From positions 3,286,001 to 3,350,000 of the forward strand of contig CM041108.1 in assembly GCA_023079485.1 (NCBI GenBank): 64,000 bases of DNA. Reading direction: 5' to 3'. Shown here piece by piece: positions 12,132-23,600 of this stretch (positions are counted from its first letter, which is position 1; each line of letters begins with the position of its first letter). The translations under genes were made by a program, and so were the position numbers. Source of the stretch: Archilochus colubris. Lineage: Eukaryota > Chordata > Aves > Apodiformes > Trochilidae. Below the pieces are notes generated by a model that saw only the letters and a list, made by a program, of their open reading frames with translations, was not told where the DNA came from and searched no databases.

Positions 12132-14240
12132 AAGGGTCCTGTTTGGGACCCACTGAGCCTAATGAGAGTCTTGTCACTAATCATCAAAGGCAGCACTGCC
12201 AGAAACACTAAAAAAACCCATTTATCCTCTCTAAAGCTTTGCTCCAGTAAGGCATTCCTTCAACTGGGGACCAAGAAAAGAAAATTTTTTTCCCTCTCCT
12301 GCCTCTATTGAAGTTTAGGAAGAAAAGATAGATGTAAAAGAACCTTTTTATTTTTCTTTATCCCCATGGCTGGGAAGATACTCCCCATGTGGTACTTCCC
12401 AGACTGAGCCCACCTCCACTGGCTGCCTGTGAGCTGCTTGCGAAGAAGGATGCTGAGCTCTCCACCTCTCACAGAAACCAGCAAGCCCTGCTTGCTAACT
12501 TGACCTAGATCTGCCAACTGATCAATTTCTGTCTCCATTGGGACAAAACAAAATGGGAGGGGGGAATCACAACTACGGATATTTTTAAGTAAAAACCCAA
12601 AACATGAAGCAGATACTTCCAATTTTGAATGCAGTCATCTCAGGCACAAGTCAGGAGTTGGCACAACAGAAAAGCAGAAAAACTTTAAGCTGGGCTTCCT
12701 ATAATGGTCCAAATGCTCCACAGATAAGGAAAAAGTAGTTTTTGCAAAACACCAGGACATCCCCAAACTCTTTGCAGCCTCCAGAGCATCCAAACCACTG
12801 AGTTTTAGAAGAAGAGCAGACAGCTCTGGTTTGAGCTGGCTGGGATGTACCCTATGGTTCTCCAGAAATCCAGTTGTACATGGGGAGTTTTTCCCAAGCT
12901 CACAGCTACCACCTGATCTTATCTATTTGTCAAATTAACTGCTCCTGGGGAAGCAGGGAGACTCCACACATGAGTGATGCTGCACAGAGCACCCACAGCA
13001 AAGCCACCAACTAAGGCAAGATCCCAAACCCCAGCCCAGCATTTTAGGTGCCATCCCACGTTTTGGCACAATGCAGCTCACATCCTAAAGCATCTTCCCA
13101 GTGGCAAGGGCCTTCCTGGGTTCCTGTTTGTTTTTCTGAAGCTTAAAAAAACATCCTAATTAATCCCAGGCAGTGGGATTTCCAGAGGTGCTGGATCCCT
13201 GCTTACAGCTTTGGTGAAGATCACCAAGAATGACAGATGCTCAGCAACACTCCAAATCAGGCCACTGAGTAACTGGAGAGCATTCCCTCCTTTTATGTAC
13301 TACATATAACTGGGTTATCTAATCATGGAGGTATTGATTATTACTGTTATTACCTATTAAACAGCTCTTTTCTGCTGTGGGGGTAAATATCACATTTTAT
13401 TGACCTGCACATTAAGTATTAACAACCACAAAGCCACATCTAATATTTTCCTCAGGGAACAATAAATCCAGGTATTCACAGGGAGATATCAATACACCTA
13501 ATTTTTCTTATACACATTCATTAGTGCAATTAACTCCTTGTACCAACTGGTTTAGGGTTTCCCCTCCCACCTCCACCGAGGAAAAAGTCCTCCTGGGAGG
13601 CACAGCCCTGACCCACACAGTGGTCCCAAACCTTGCCCTGGCTGAGGGGAACCTTCCAGCTGCTCCTCCCTCTGGATGCATTTCCAGATCCAGCTTTTCC
13701 ATCACACACCAGCACAGCCCAGGTTTTGGGTTGGGAGTTATCTGCAGCCCAGCCACATGGAATCTGTGAATAATTCTTCTGGATGAGGAAGGCTGTGTGT
13801 ATGGTGTTGACATCTGCTATTATTTTACATACCTATTTCATCCTGTATGCTTATTAGAATAAGGTCTTTATGCTAATTTGTAAATCAAAATCCCATAATT
13901 CTTGGCTTACTGGTGCTAAAGGCCCAGCTGAATCTTCTGTGACCTTTTAGCCCAGTTAATCCTTTTACACGTGGTTGAGTGAAGAGATTTCTTCTCTCTT
14001 CCACTTGCTGGGGTGGGATTTTTGCTCAAGCCCTCCTCTTCCTCAAAAATCCAGGTAGGTATGAGCCAGCGACACCAGGCAGACACAAGACCATCCCTCT
14101 GCTTTCAAACATGGAAAGAGGGAAGAGAAAATGCTGCTGCTGGGTCCTTAAATATGCTGTGGATGCTATTTTAAAAATCATGCTGGAGAGATAGAACAAA
14201 CACAGTGAGAGTTGTGCTGCCAAACAGCCACTTGTCTCCC
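12132..14240. other. Unique intronic DNA, no gene seen
   Basis: No supported exon. The 13270-13530 part is an AT-rich, repeat-free block (listed separately), and 13800-13990 is similar in composition. Confidence 0.55.
13270..13530. other. Candidate conserved noncoding element
   Basis: AT-rich, low-repeat block with TCTAATCATGG, TTGATTATTACTG, TTTATTGACC and ACAATAAATC motifs, which resemble homeodomain and Sox/Hox cores. There is no reading frame of note. The inference is from composition alone. Confidence 0.25.
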
Positions 14241-15397
14241 AACATCCAGGGCTATCCCAGCCCTCTGGAGCCTCCTCCTTCTTCTCCCAAGTCTTGGCTG
14301 GACCTCAGGTCAGCTCTGCCCTTCCCAGGTACTGATGCAATGGACACCTGCATTGCATCCCCATGGAGATGCAGCATCCAAGGAAGGATGCTTGGAGCTC
14401 TCTGGTACCAACACCCAGCAGGAAGCAGCTCCCTTGGGAACCACTGGATGGTTCTGGGCTCAGAGTGCTCCTTCCTAATGGACACCACAGCCAACAGCTC
14501 CTGTTTCAGGGGCACCTTTCCAAAAATGCAACAGTGAATCTGCAAAACTTGGAGGGCCTGAGGCTGCTTGCACAAATGCAGATGGTCAACCACTTACAAA
14601 TTATCCCACTTTACACTCATGACCCAACATCCAGGGCTATCCTAGCCCTCTGGAGCTTCCTCCTTCTTCTCCCAAGTCCTGGCTGGACCTCAGGTCAGCT
14701 CTGCCCGTCCCAGGTACTGATGGAATGGATACCTGCATCCCATCCCCATGGAGATGCAGCATCCAAGCAAGGATGCTTGGACCATCCCTGGTACCAACAC
14801 CCAGCAGGAAGCAGCTCCCTTGGGAACACAAAACCCCACTGGATGGTTCTGGGCTCAGAGAGCTCCTTCCTGTGACACCACAGCCAACAGCTCCTGTTTC
14901 AGGGGCACCTTTCCAAAAATGCAACAGTGAATCTGCAAAACTTGGAGGGCCTGAGGCTGCTTGCACAAATGCAGATGGTCAACCACTTACAAATTATCCC
15001 ACTTTACACTCATGACCCAACATCCAGGGCTATCCCAGACCTCTGGAGCTTTCTCCTTCTTCTCCCAAGTCCTGGCTGGACCTCAGGTCAGCTCTGCCCA
15101 TCCCAGGTACTGATGGAATGGATACCTGCATCGCATCCCCATGGAGATGCAGCATCCAAGCAAGGATGCTTGGAGCTCTCTGGTACCAACACCCAGCAGG
15201 AAGCAGCTCCCTTGGGAACCACTGGATGGTTCTGGGCTCAGAGTGCTCCTTCCTAATGGACACCACAGCCAACAGCTCCTGTTTCAGGGGCACCTTTCCA
15301 AAAAATGCAACAGTGAATCTGCAAAACTTGGAGGGCCTGAGGCTGCTTGCACAAATGCAGATGGTCAACCACTTACAAATTATCCCACTTCACACTC
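14241..15397. repeat. Tandem triplication, about 385-393-bp units
   Basis: Three units begin with AACATCCAGGGCTATCC at 14241, 14626 and 15019. They share CCCATGGAGATGCAGCATCC, ACACCCAGCAGGAAGCAGC and CTTGGAGGGCCTGAGGCTGC. Units differ by a few substitutions and small indels, for example extra bases near 14828 and a missing segment near 14871 in unit two. Frames of 100-170 codons inside it are by-products of the repeat. Confidence 0.94.
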
Positions 15398-16439
15398 CAC
15401 TTTACTCTCAAGTACCCCACTCACAAACCACTTTCCTCATTGTTTGTTTGGCTGTAAATAGGTAAATGACCTGGAGTATTGATAAACTGCTGCAGAGGGC
15501 AGCACAGATCTCTTCAGCTATTTGTAGTAGATTTGTGCAAAACACAGTTTGCCTACATGACAATGATTTTCACATTTTCAAGCACCAGACAGCTACACTC
15601 CTGCAAGCCAAGGGAGAGGGAAAAGTTAAAATTTTTTTTGAAATTACTGTGAATATCAGAGGGGTTTCTGAAGCAGCAGCAGCACACTGCAGATTTTTGG
15701 CAATGCCTGCATATTACCTTTGGGGCTGAATGACCCCCAGTTTCTCAAACACCCCTGAGTCAGGTTTTTTTTTTTTTGTTTAAAAGCAAAACTATTTTTG
15801 CTGAATGTCTTTTTTTTTTTTTTTTAATGACTCTTTTAAATAAAATTATGCACAAAAACCTCCTGGGAGGACTCCTTCCCCCTGGCTACCCAGCACAACC
15901 AATATCTCCCAACCCAAAAAAAGACCCAAACTTTCTGCTGCCAAATACTTTGCCCAGCACCCTGTGGCTCTGCCCTGGGTCCCCAGGGTGCAGCATTGAT
16001 CCCTGTTTCACCCATCCCCAGCAGTGACTCAGAGACTTCTGGCACCCGCCTCCTACAAGGAAGGGGCTCAGGGTATTTTTTTTTGCACGTTCCTCCCCAC
16101 TGCTTGGCTGCTGAGGACAATAAAAAAAAATAAAGAAAAAACCCACCAAAACACGTTCTGGGATGGGAGAAGGGAGGAGGAAGCATGAGAGATGGCTAGA
16201 GACAGGGAGAATGACTGCAAGGAAGACAAGTCAGGAGCCAAAAAAAAAAAAAAAAAAAAAAAGCACAAATTCTAGGCTGGAGAAATGAGGGAAAGGGCAG
16301 TTTCACCCCCCTCCTATGGAACCCCATCACCCCACCTGGGCTCCTATCCCCTCTGGGGAGCCGGGATGCAGAGATTCCAGCATCCCAAGGAATGCATGCG
16401 GGAAGCAGCAAACCCTGGGAGAAGGAGGGAGCTTGAGAA
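15398..16439. other. Unique intronic DNA with homopolymers
   Basis: No gene. T runs lie at about 15765-15777 and 15811-15826, and an A run of 23 at 16240-16262. The sequence becomes richer in CpG toward 16440, where the CpG island begins. Confidence 0.55.
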
Positions 16440-17771
16440 GGGAACGCGGGAGGAAAGGGAAGAGGAGAAATGCCACGGCGCGGGATGTGATGTGCATGCT
16501 AAGCAGCCCGTGCCGATCGATACGGCACAAGGCTGGGTGGCTCTCCGCAAAAAACGGGCCCAGCCTGCCCAGGAGAGAGAACTTTGAGCCGAGGTGGCAG
16601 CCGGCCGTGTCCCCAGCTCAGGGGCATCCCCTGAGCCCCTCGGGCAGCCCTCTGCACCCCAGCATCCCGCCGGACTCCTGCTGCAGAGCATCTCGGCTGG
16701 AGGGGGGAGCAGACAGGGCTGGGGGGTGGGGGGCAGGTGGGTGCCCAAACCTTGGTCCCAGCCCTCTGTGGGCATCGGGGGGATGCAGAGCTCCCCTCCA
16801 CCAGCTGCTGGCTGCTCTCCCTTTCCCACAGGAGAAGCCACACACACCCCCCAGGGGTTCATCCAGCCCCCCTCAAAGCCCTTCTCTCCGGCCAGAGCCC
16901 CGCGTAGCCTCCGCGATGGGGTTGCGCGCAGCTCGGGCACGCTGCGCTGCAGCCCCCGGGCGCATCCTCCACGTTCCCACCCTGAGCTCCCCGGGCGGAC
17001 CCACGCAGGATGCGGCCCCCCCCCCCCTTCTCTCTTCCCCTTCCCAGGGAGGTAACCCCGCTCCCACAGCCCCTCCAGATGGCTGCGAGGAGACTAACGC
17101 AAGCTGACAGGCTCGGCACTCCCGGCCAGATGGGGCTGGCTCCTTCCTCCTCTTTTCCCCCTCTTCTTCCCTCCCCGTTTTGCTCCCCCCCCCCCCCTTT
17201 TTTTTTTTCTTGCGCATCCTCCCATTTTCACCCCCCAAACCCACTTCCCTGGGGTGGGAAGCAGCCGTGCTCTCTCGGGACAAGCTGGACAAGGACTTCC
17301 CAAGTCCCCAGCCCGGGGCTGCACCGAGTTTTTGGGACGACCTTGCAGGCGGGTCCGGCAATGCAAAACGAGGGGGGACAGACAGCACAGAAGGGGCCCG
17401 ATCCCCCCCCCCCCCCCAGCCTGTTGGATGCATTGCTCCTGCAGGAACTAAGTTAAGATGCCACAGTCGTTCCGCATCGACTGCCCCCCTAAAAAAAAAT
17501 AAATTAATCACCACGGGGGGTGCTGCGCAATGGGAGAAGTTGCCGGCGCACCAGGAGGAGGGAGCAAGGTCTAGGAGATGCCACCGCACCGGACCCGCAT
17601 CCGCACAACCCCGCAACTTAGCAGCGGGCTGGGGACCCTCTCCCAGCGCTGCTCTCCCCTTCGGGGGGCTACTCACCCCCTCCCCTTCCCCGGAGGGTGT
17701 TGCCCTCCGCATGCCGCGGCTGCATCCCTTCCCCCCCCACCCCGCAGCATCATTTTCCCCCCCAGCAGTAC

Positions 17772-17847
17772 CTTGGGAGAGGAGGAGAGCGGCCATCCCG
17801 GCGAAGATCACCCAAGAGACGGGGTGCTGCATGTTCGCCTGGGCCAT
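17772..17847 (-). CDS. First coding exon (signal peptide) of an IgLON cell-adhesion gene, NTM or OPCML
   Basis: Seen: an ATG at 17847 opens 25 codons plus one base (76 nt), ending at 17772 in front of a GT splice donor (CAAG|GTACTG). The peptide begins MAQANMQHPV, followed by the hydrophobic core SWVIFAGMAALLL and then SQ, with a split codon starting with G. An in-frame TGA lies two codons upstream, and the first ATG has a G at -3 and +4, so it is the preferred start. The ATG at residue 6 is an alternative. Known from memory: IgLON proteins are GPI-anchored neural adhesion molecules with three Ig domains. NTM and OPCML use alternative first exons whose signal peptides end in ...G-VPVRSGD, with the G codon split. 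One neurotrimin start shares SW-x-IF-x-G-x-AAL-x-L-x-QG with this exon. One OPCML start shares M-x-HP and W-V-x-F. Identity is slightly better to NTM, but the HP start favours OPCML, so no symbol is given. The Ig domains and GPI signal are outside the window. Confidence 0.62.
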
Positions 17848-17908
17848 GTCTCACCGCGGGCTGCGTTTCTCTCCCCTCCTTCCCCACTCACTGCCTGGCG
17901 GGGAGAGG

Positions 17909-17915
17909 TTTAAAA
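17909..17915 (-). promoter_or_regulatory. TATA-like box close to exon 1
   Basis: The minus strand reads TTTTAAA here, an AT island inside GC-rich DNA about 65 bases before the start codon. If used, transcription would start near 17880 and give a very short leader. CpG-island promoters are often TATA-less, so this may be chance. Confidence 0.2.
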
Positions 17916-18212
17916 TCCAGCGATTCCCGAAGCAAAGCGCAGGAAGAAGGGAAGGGGGGCTGGGGGGGTGGGGGGGGAGAGGAGAGGGAGGGGGGGGAAA
18001 GGAATAGGGGGAAGGAAGGAGGGAAAAAAAAAATAATAAAAAAAATGCACTGCAGGGTGGGGAAGGGAAAAAACCCAAAAATAAAAAAAAAGGGGGGGGG
18101 GAAAGGGGGGGTCGGAAGGGGTTGCAAGGTGCGAGGGACAGGCGCCGCCGTGCCCGCCGCTCCGGCCCGCACACGCCGCCCGGCTGCACCACGCCGCCGG
18201 CCGCGCACGCAG

Positions 18213-18237
18213 CCCGCCCCCGCGCAGCGCTCATTGG
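18213..18237 (-). promoter_or_regulatory. GC box plus CCAAT box upstream of exon 1
   Basis: Reading the minus strand, CCAAT lies at 18237-18233 and GGGGCGGG at 18220-18213, about 370-390 bases upstream of the start codon. This spacing and order are typical of proximal promoters bound by NF-Y and Sp-family factors. They would suit a start site roughly at 18100-18170 and a 5' UTR of some 300 bases. No transcript data are available here. Confidence 0.4.
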
Positions 18238-18545
18238 CTGCGGGCCCCCCCGCACCGCACCCCCGGCACCGGCACCCCCCGCACCGCACCCCCGGCATCG
18301 TACCGTAGCCCCGGCACTGGCACCCCCAACACTGGCACCCCCCGCACCGCACAGCACCGCAACCCCGCACCGGCACCCGCCGCACTTCACCCCCGGCACT
18401 GGTACCCCCAGCACCGCACCCCCGGCACTGGCACCCCTAGCACTGGTACCCCCCGTACCTCACCCCGGGCACTGGCACCCCCAGCACCGCACCCCTGGCA
18501 CCGGCACCCTCCCCGGCACCCCCCAAACTCGGCACCCGCACCCCT
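18236..18545. repeat. GC-rich minisatellite upstream of the promoter
   Basis: Degenerate tandem units of roughly 15 and 30 bases built on CCCGGCACTGGCACCCC and CCCGCACCGCACCCCC variants. It starts right beside the CCAAT box and carries many CpGs. On the minus (sense) strand it is G-rich. It gives rise to spurious proline/threonine-rich frames on plus and glycine/cysteine-rich frames on minus. Confidence 0.85.
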
Positions 18546-20259
18546 TCACTCCTGCCCCCGCACACACCTCTCTCCTCGCAGCATCCTCACCAGGGCCCCC
18601 TCCGGACGCCCCTCGCCTGTCACTGCCCTGCCCTGACGGGGGGATGGGGGCTGACCCCCCCCTCACCCTCCCGAGGTGGCTGCAGAGCTGCCGTGACTCA
18701 GTTTCCCCACTCGCGGGATGATAGAAGGGAGACAATTCCCCCCTTCCTGCCACTGCTCCAGGGAAGCACCCAGAGCTATCCCAACAAGCCTCTTCCTCCT
18801 ATGGGGCTAAGTTGCTTTCAGAGCAAATAGAATAGGGGATGGCTCTCCAACTCGTGGCAGAAATCTGCTTTTATTCCAGACCAAGGGTTTTGGGTTTTTT
18901 TCCCCGTGCCACACTGATCCCCTTTGCACCAAGACCATCTCCTGCCCCGAGCAGCATCTGGTCTGCTTGCACCCACACCCTGCCATGAAACTCCCTGCCA
19001 GACACCAATTTCTGGAGCCAGTTCTCACATCCATCCATACCAAACCCCAATGCTAACATTCCTACACAGAACAAGTCCTCAAGACCCAAAACTTCCATTT
19101 GTTTTCTAGGTTTTGTCCAAGATGGAGAACATTAGAGGCACTGGACCCCGAATCTCCTGCTTGACACCACCTAAATAAATAATATCTTGTTAAATATTCA
19201 TTATTTTCATTAGTGGTAGGGATGTTTTGTTTCGTTGCTTGAGGTGACTCACAGCCCCTCAAAACAACGGCAGAAAGATGACAAAGCAAAGCAAAAAAGA
19301 AATTATCTTGGCTTTTTGTACTTATTCCTCCTCAGAGACTCTGAAAATCTGAGCTGTTCACTTTGCAGTTCAGGAGATTTGGCTGGAAACTTGTGGAAAA
19401 TCCAGCTGTGTTTTGTCTCTCTCCTCTGTTCCTGACTCCCCGAGTCAGCTCTGGAGCAGCCCTGCTGCTGAGGACGGGGGACACAGCACAGGCACCTCCA
19501 GTCCCATCTCCAGCTCTTCCAACAAAAATCCTCACATCACAAGGGGACGCCTACAGAGGGATTGGCAGCTCCTGTCAGATGTCCCCAACAGCCCCATTTG
19601 GTCCCTGTCACCCCTCAGCCTAAGGGTAATGCTGTCCCTAACCAAGGGCCACCGTTCCTGAGTATCCTCCAGATCTCCACTGGGAAAATCAATCCATTTC
19701 CATGAGGTCTTCCCAAAACAGCAGCTGGTGGAAAGCTGCAGCCTGATGGAGAGAGCTTTCAGCTCTCCTTTTGGTGCCTTTCCCAGGCTTGGTTAATTAC
19801 AGGGACCTTGAGGAGGTCCCATAGATCTCTCCACCACTTTTCCTAGTGCCTGCACCACCTCTCAGCTCATGGGGATGGGGAGAGTTAAAAGCAGTGGTAC
19901 CAGTACTGACCCACTCCTGGTTCAGCAGGGTATTTCTTGGGAAGCAACTCCAGGTTATGAGGTATTCAATGCCCACTCCTACCCAGCTTATGATGGGATG
20001 GACTGAGCCCTTCCCAAAGAACCCCCAGCTGACACACTTTGGCTGGGAGGTGCTTGGGAAGGGCTAAGGATTCCTACCACCACCACATCACCTCATCCTC
20101 TCCACTTCTCCCCCACTGCCCCATCAACACGAGTCACCTACACCAACCCCAGATGCCACCTGACAAATTTCCACCCCTTTTTGCAGTGCTTCTGAATGTG
20201 ACCTGGGCTGCAGAGTCAGCTCCTGTACTGCGAGCAGCTGGCACCAGCACATTAGGATA

Positions 20260-20600
20260 GTTTGGTTTATTACCTACCCATTAGGCTTTAAAAAACACAA
20301 CTTCCCTGACTATTTGCCTAAGCAGAGAGAGCAGTTTATAAGAAGGCCCTGTGCAGTAGCTGCCCTTCCTACAGATTTGCTCCATGCATTATTAATTCAC
20401 ACAAGGCTTGTTCTGAGCACGTAGATTTACCCGACGCACCAGAACAGCTCTTAAGGAGCCTTTGGCTTGTGGCTTTGTGGAACATCAAGTTTTCATGTTG
20501 AACAGCAGGTGATGTTCAACAGAATGCCTTGCAATAAATGCCTAATATCCATTACACTCAGACATTATTGACGTGATATGAACAGCCAGATAGCAGGGCT
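20260..20600. other. Candidate conserved noncoding element with a small inverted repeat
   Basis: Repeat-free and AT-rich. It contains a perfect 8-bp inverted repeat GTTGAACA (20497-20504) / TGTTCAAC (20513-20520) around GCAGGTGA, which includes an E-box (CAGGTG). Also seen are GCATTATTAATTCAC and TTATTGACGTGATATG, the latter with a CRE-like TGACGTGA. Conservation was not testable. Confidence 0.28.
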
Positions 20601-23600
20601 GCACTCCTGAGATAGGGGGACAGGAGGGAGAAGTTATTCATTGGAAATCACACAGAAATAGGGTGTTAAACAGGGATACCACACCCCGGTGCAGGCTGAG
20701 GGGCAGAAGACCTCTCAGCAGAAATTTCCATGAAATTTGACATGATTCCTCCCCTTGCCCCCCTACACCAGATCTGAATAGAAGACCAAAAAATGCAACA
20801 AACACCTTTGCCAGGAGTCTGCAGGGGGAAAGAAAAAGTGACGTGCTGCTTTGAGACTCAAACTGGCTCTAAAAGGAGTGTTGTGACCTTGCTGAACAGC
20901 ACTGCATAATTTTTAATAGACATTTTTTGCTGGAACTGCCATACTCCCAAGGCGTGGTTTTATTCCACTAACATTTTTCCAGAGGGAAATGGCACATTTC
21001 ATTGGATTTTTTTCATCATCCCTACACATACACACCTATAATTACTATATGCACGACAATAGCATTCAGAAGCCTTTGATAAGATCCTGGTTCCATTATG
21101 TTACATTCTGTATGTACACCCAGTGAAAAACAGTCCCTCCCTTGAGCTCTGAAAGTCAAAATAGAGAAAGCTGAGAAAGGTGTTGAGACAAGAGCAAATT
21201 ACTCCTCATTTTATGGCTAGAAAAAGAAGACTCGGAAAGGCTAAGCCACTGCATGAAATCAGGAAGGGAATTTCCAGCCCTGTGATGAACCAAAATCTCC
21301 CAAATTTTTAGGAAAAGTTGCAGGACTTGCCCGTTTGCCTTTGTTTCCCCATCCTAGGTTAATTCTGCTCCACTTCCACCAGTGCCAAGGGAGAGTGAAG
21401 GGAAGACTCATCCCATCCATACCAAAAAATCAGGGAGGAGTAAATGCAAATCCCGTTTATCTTTAGGAGGGACAGTGAGGGAAGAGGGAGGGGGGGTTTG
21501 TAGAGATGAATCCAGCCCTCAGCCTGCATCCCTGAGCAGCTTGGCACTGCTGTGCCCTTGTGTGCACAGGACACATGGAGCCAGACAGAGAAGTGCCCAG
21601 AGGCAGCTGCCATGCACGGGGATGCTTTTGCTCCTTTAATTACACCTCCTACGGGTGAGAAAGATAAGCCCAAATGGAGTGACTGTGTGAAGGGAGGAAG
21701 CCTATAAGTTATTCATAAGTTCAGGCTCAGGCTTCTCTCTTGCTTTCACTCCATGACACCTTCAAAACATATTATTCATCTATTTTTTTTTCCCTCCTCT
21801 GGGAAGAGAGATGGTAATTGTAGTAAATACATCACTGCCAAGTCATCCTTGCAGCCTCCGAGCCTGCGGGGTGTGAGGGGTAAGGGACCTGAGGCAGCAG
21901 CTGCTCCCCAGACATTTTGGGATGCCTGGGATCTGTGAAGGACATCCTGATGCTCCTGGGAGGATCACACTGGTGCTGAGCAAACCTGAGAGGGTGAAGC
22001 CCCCAGCCAGCCCATCACTGGGACATTTCCCACCTCCAAGGCTTTCAGGTGACAAAAGCCAAGCCCTGCCACTGCTGTCACCTCCAGCCCACTTAGGTTG
22101 AAACCCCTCAGTCCCCCCTTGAACAGCTCCAAAGCAAGCTGAGCAAAAGAGCTTCCTACATCCCCAGCAAGCCCAGAAGAGCTGGGACTGGGATTCCCTT
22201 GGGTTGCTGTACCCTGTTTTCATCCCAGCTCGATGACATTTGGGCAAATTTTGGTATTGTTTGCTTTGCAGGAAAAAAAAACTCCAAAAAAACCAACCCC
22301 CACCCCAAAAAAACCAAAACAATCTCACCACCAACCCTGGGAGCCTTTGGAAACAAGAGCCACAGCACAGAGGTTTTGTTTGCCCTCTCCAGGCTTTGCC
22401 AGCCAGAATAAAGCACCTCATGGCACTGCCAAGTGCAGCAGCTCTCCTGGAGCTGGGGAGGTAGTTTGTCTGGATGCACTGACATGGATCCTCATCTTGG
22501 CCCCAGAGCACAGAGGATTTGTTGTACTCCAGGGCAAAAATAACCCTGAAAGCAACAGCTATGGTCAGACCAGGGAGGGGAGGGTGAAGGCAGCAGCCTG
22601 GGAGAAGGGAGACAGGGCATGGATTTTATTTGTCCTCGATTCCCAGGGAGGTCATTGACTGCAGTGCCCCTGGCACTTCCCCAGCCCTTTCTAGCACATT
22701 TGATTCTTGTGAGTTTTCTTAATCTCATCTCCTTCATTGGTTATTGCTCCTTCAGTGCTGAACTCAGCAAGATCACTTCTGTTTAGAGAAAGATTAGTGC
22801 TGAGTACATTAAACACGGGAATGCCATGTACTAAAAGGAGCTGGGTCACCACCCCAGCTCTGAATGTCCCATCACACCTTCCCCAAAACGGGTGCCTCTT
22901 GCTGGGCCAGCTTTTAGCTTAACTCTGCAGTGTTAACTCTCAGCCTCTCCCAGGCAGTGGAGCACTTGGCAAGGAACCCTTGGGAGATAAAACCCCCAGG
23001 AAGCAGCAGCTCCAGTGCTGAGCACACCTTGTTTTTCCCATTAAAACGGAGCTGATGGGAAATGACATGCTGAGGGACAACGTGATCTTCACAGCAGAAG
23101 GAGCACAGAGAAAGGGGAGATGGAGAAGAAGCTGCCTGCTCAAGCATGAGGCACTCTGGAAGCCCCAAACTCCTCGGATTCCTGGACAAAGCTGCAAAGT
23201 CAGAGGGAGCAGGGACCAGAAGCCCTGCAGGGGGAGGATGCACACAGAGCTGTCCTTGCAGAGCTGAGGCACAAGAACCAACCAACCATCTGCATTGCCT
23301 GGAGAATAAAACTTCCCCAATTTCAAGCACATCGCAGCACAAAAGTGAAACAACAGGGCTTGAGCAGGCTATGAACCACAGCAGAGGAGCCTGCTTGGTC
23401 CCACTGACCCCTTAATTTATCCCTTTCCCCTCAAAAAACCAGATCCTTCCTTCTTCCAAAGATTTTGCAGGGATGTTTTCCAGCATCCCAACTGCTGGGA
23501 CACGTGCTGCCTGTTAGTCCCCATCTCAACTAAGCTCTTATCACAGCTCAGCACCTCCCCTCCCTGCTTTCCAGCTGATGAGATGTCTGTTTACCTACGG

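Larger units (their letters stand above)
1..17771 (-). other. First intron (5' part) of the IgLON-like gene
   Basis: Everything to the left of the splice donor at 17771/17770 is read as the start of intron 1 of the minus-strand gene. The donor (AAG|GTACTG) is visible. No acceptor with a following immunoglobulin-domain exon is seen down to position 1, so the intron must leave the window. Very long first introns are known for NTM, OPCML and LSAMP. The interval holds CR1 fragments, three tandem-repeat loci and several AT-rich unique blocks, described separately. The assignment depends entirely on the exon 1 call. Confidence 0.55.
16440..18470. promoter_or_regulatory. CpG island around exon 1
   Basis: The stretch is GC-rich with many CpG dinucleotides, densest at 16880-17000 and 17500-18440, unlike the AT-richer and CpG-poor flanks. 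It surrounds the exon at 17772-17847 and extends into the first intron on its low-coordinate side. It contains long homopolymer runs (C at about 17018-17030, 17187-17199 and 17405-17419; T at 17200-17210; G and A runs at 18085-18115). CpG islands of this size usually mark promoters. Limits were set by eye. Confidence 0.75.

Noticed and set aside
14363..15465. Frames of 100-170 codons
   Set aside because: They lie in the 390-bp triplicate on both strands and show no splice structure or domain.
16873..17771. Continuation of the exon 1 frame into a 324-codon open frame
   Set aside because: After the good splice donor the frame runs through GC-rich low-complexity DNA with no domain. Intron read-through is a better explanation.
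16316..18007. Plus-strand frames of 263 and 275 codons in the CpG island
   Set aside because: GC-rich DNA has few stop codons. Composition is Pro/Ser/Arg-rich without domain or conserved start.
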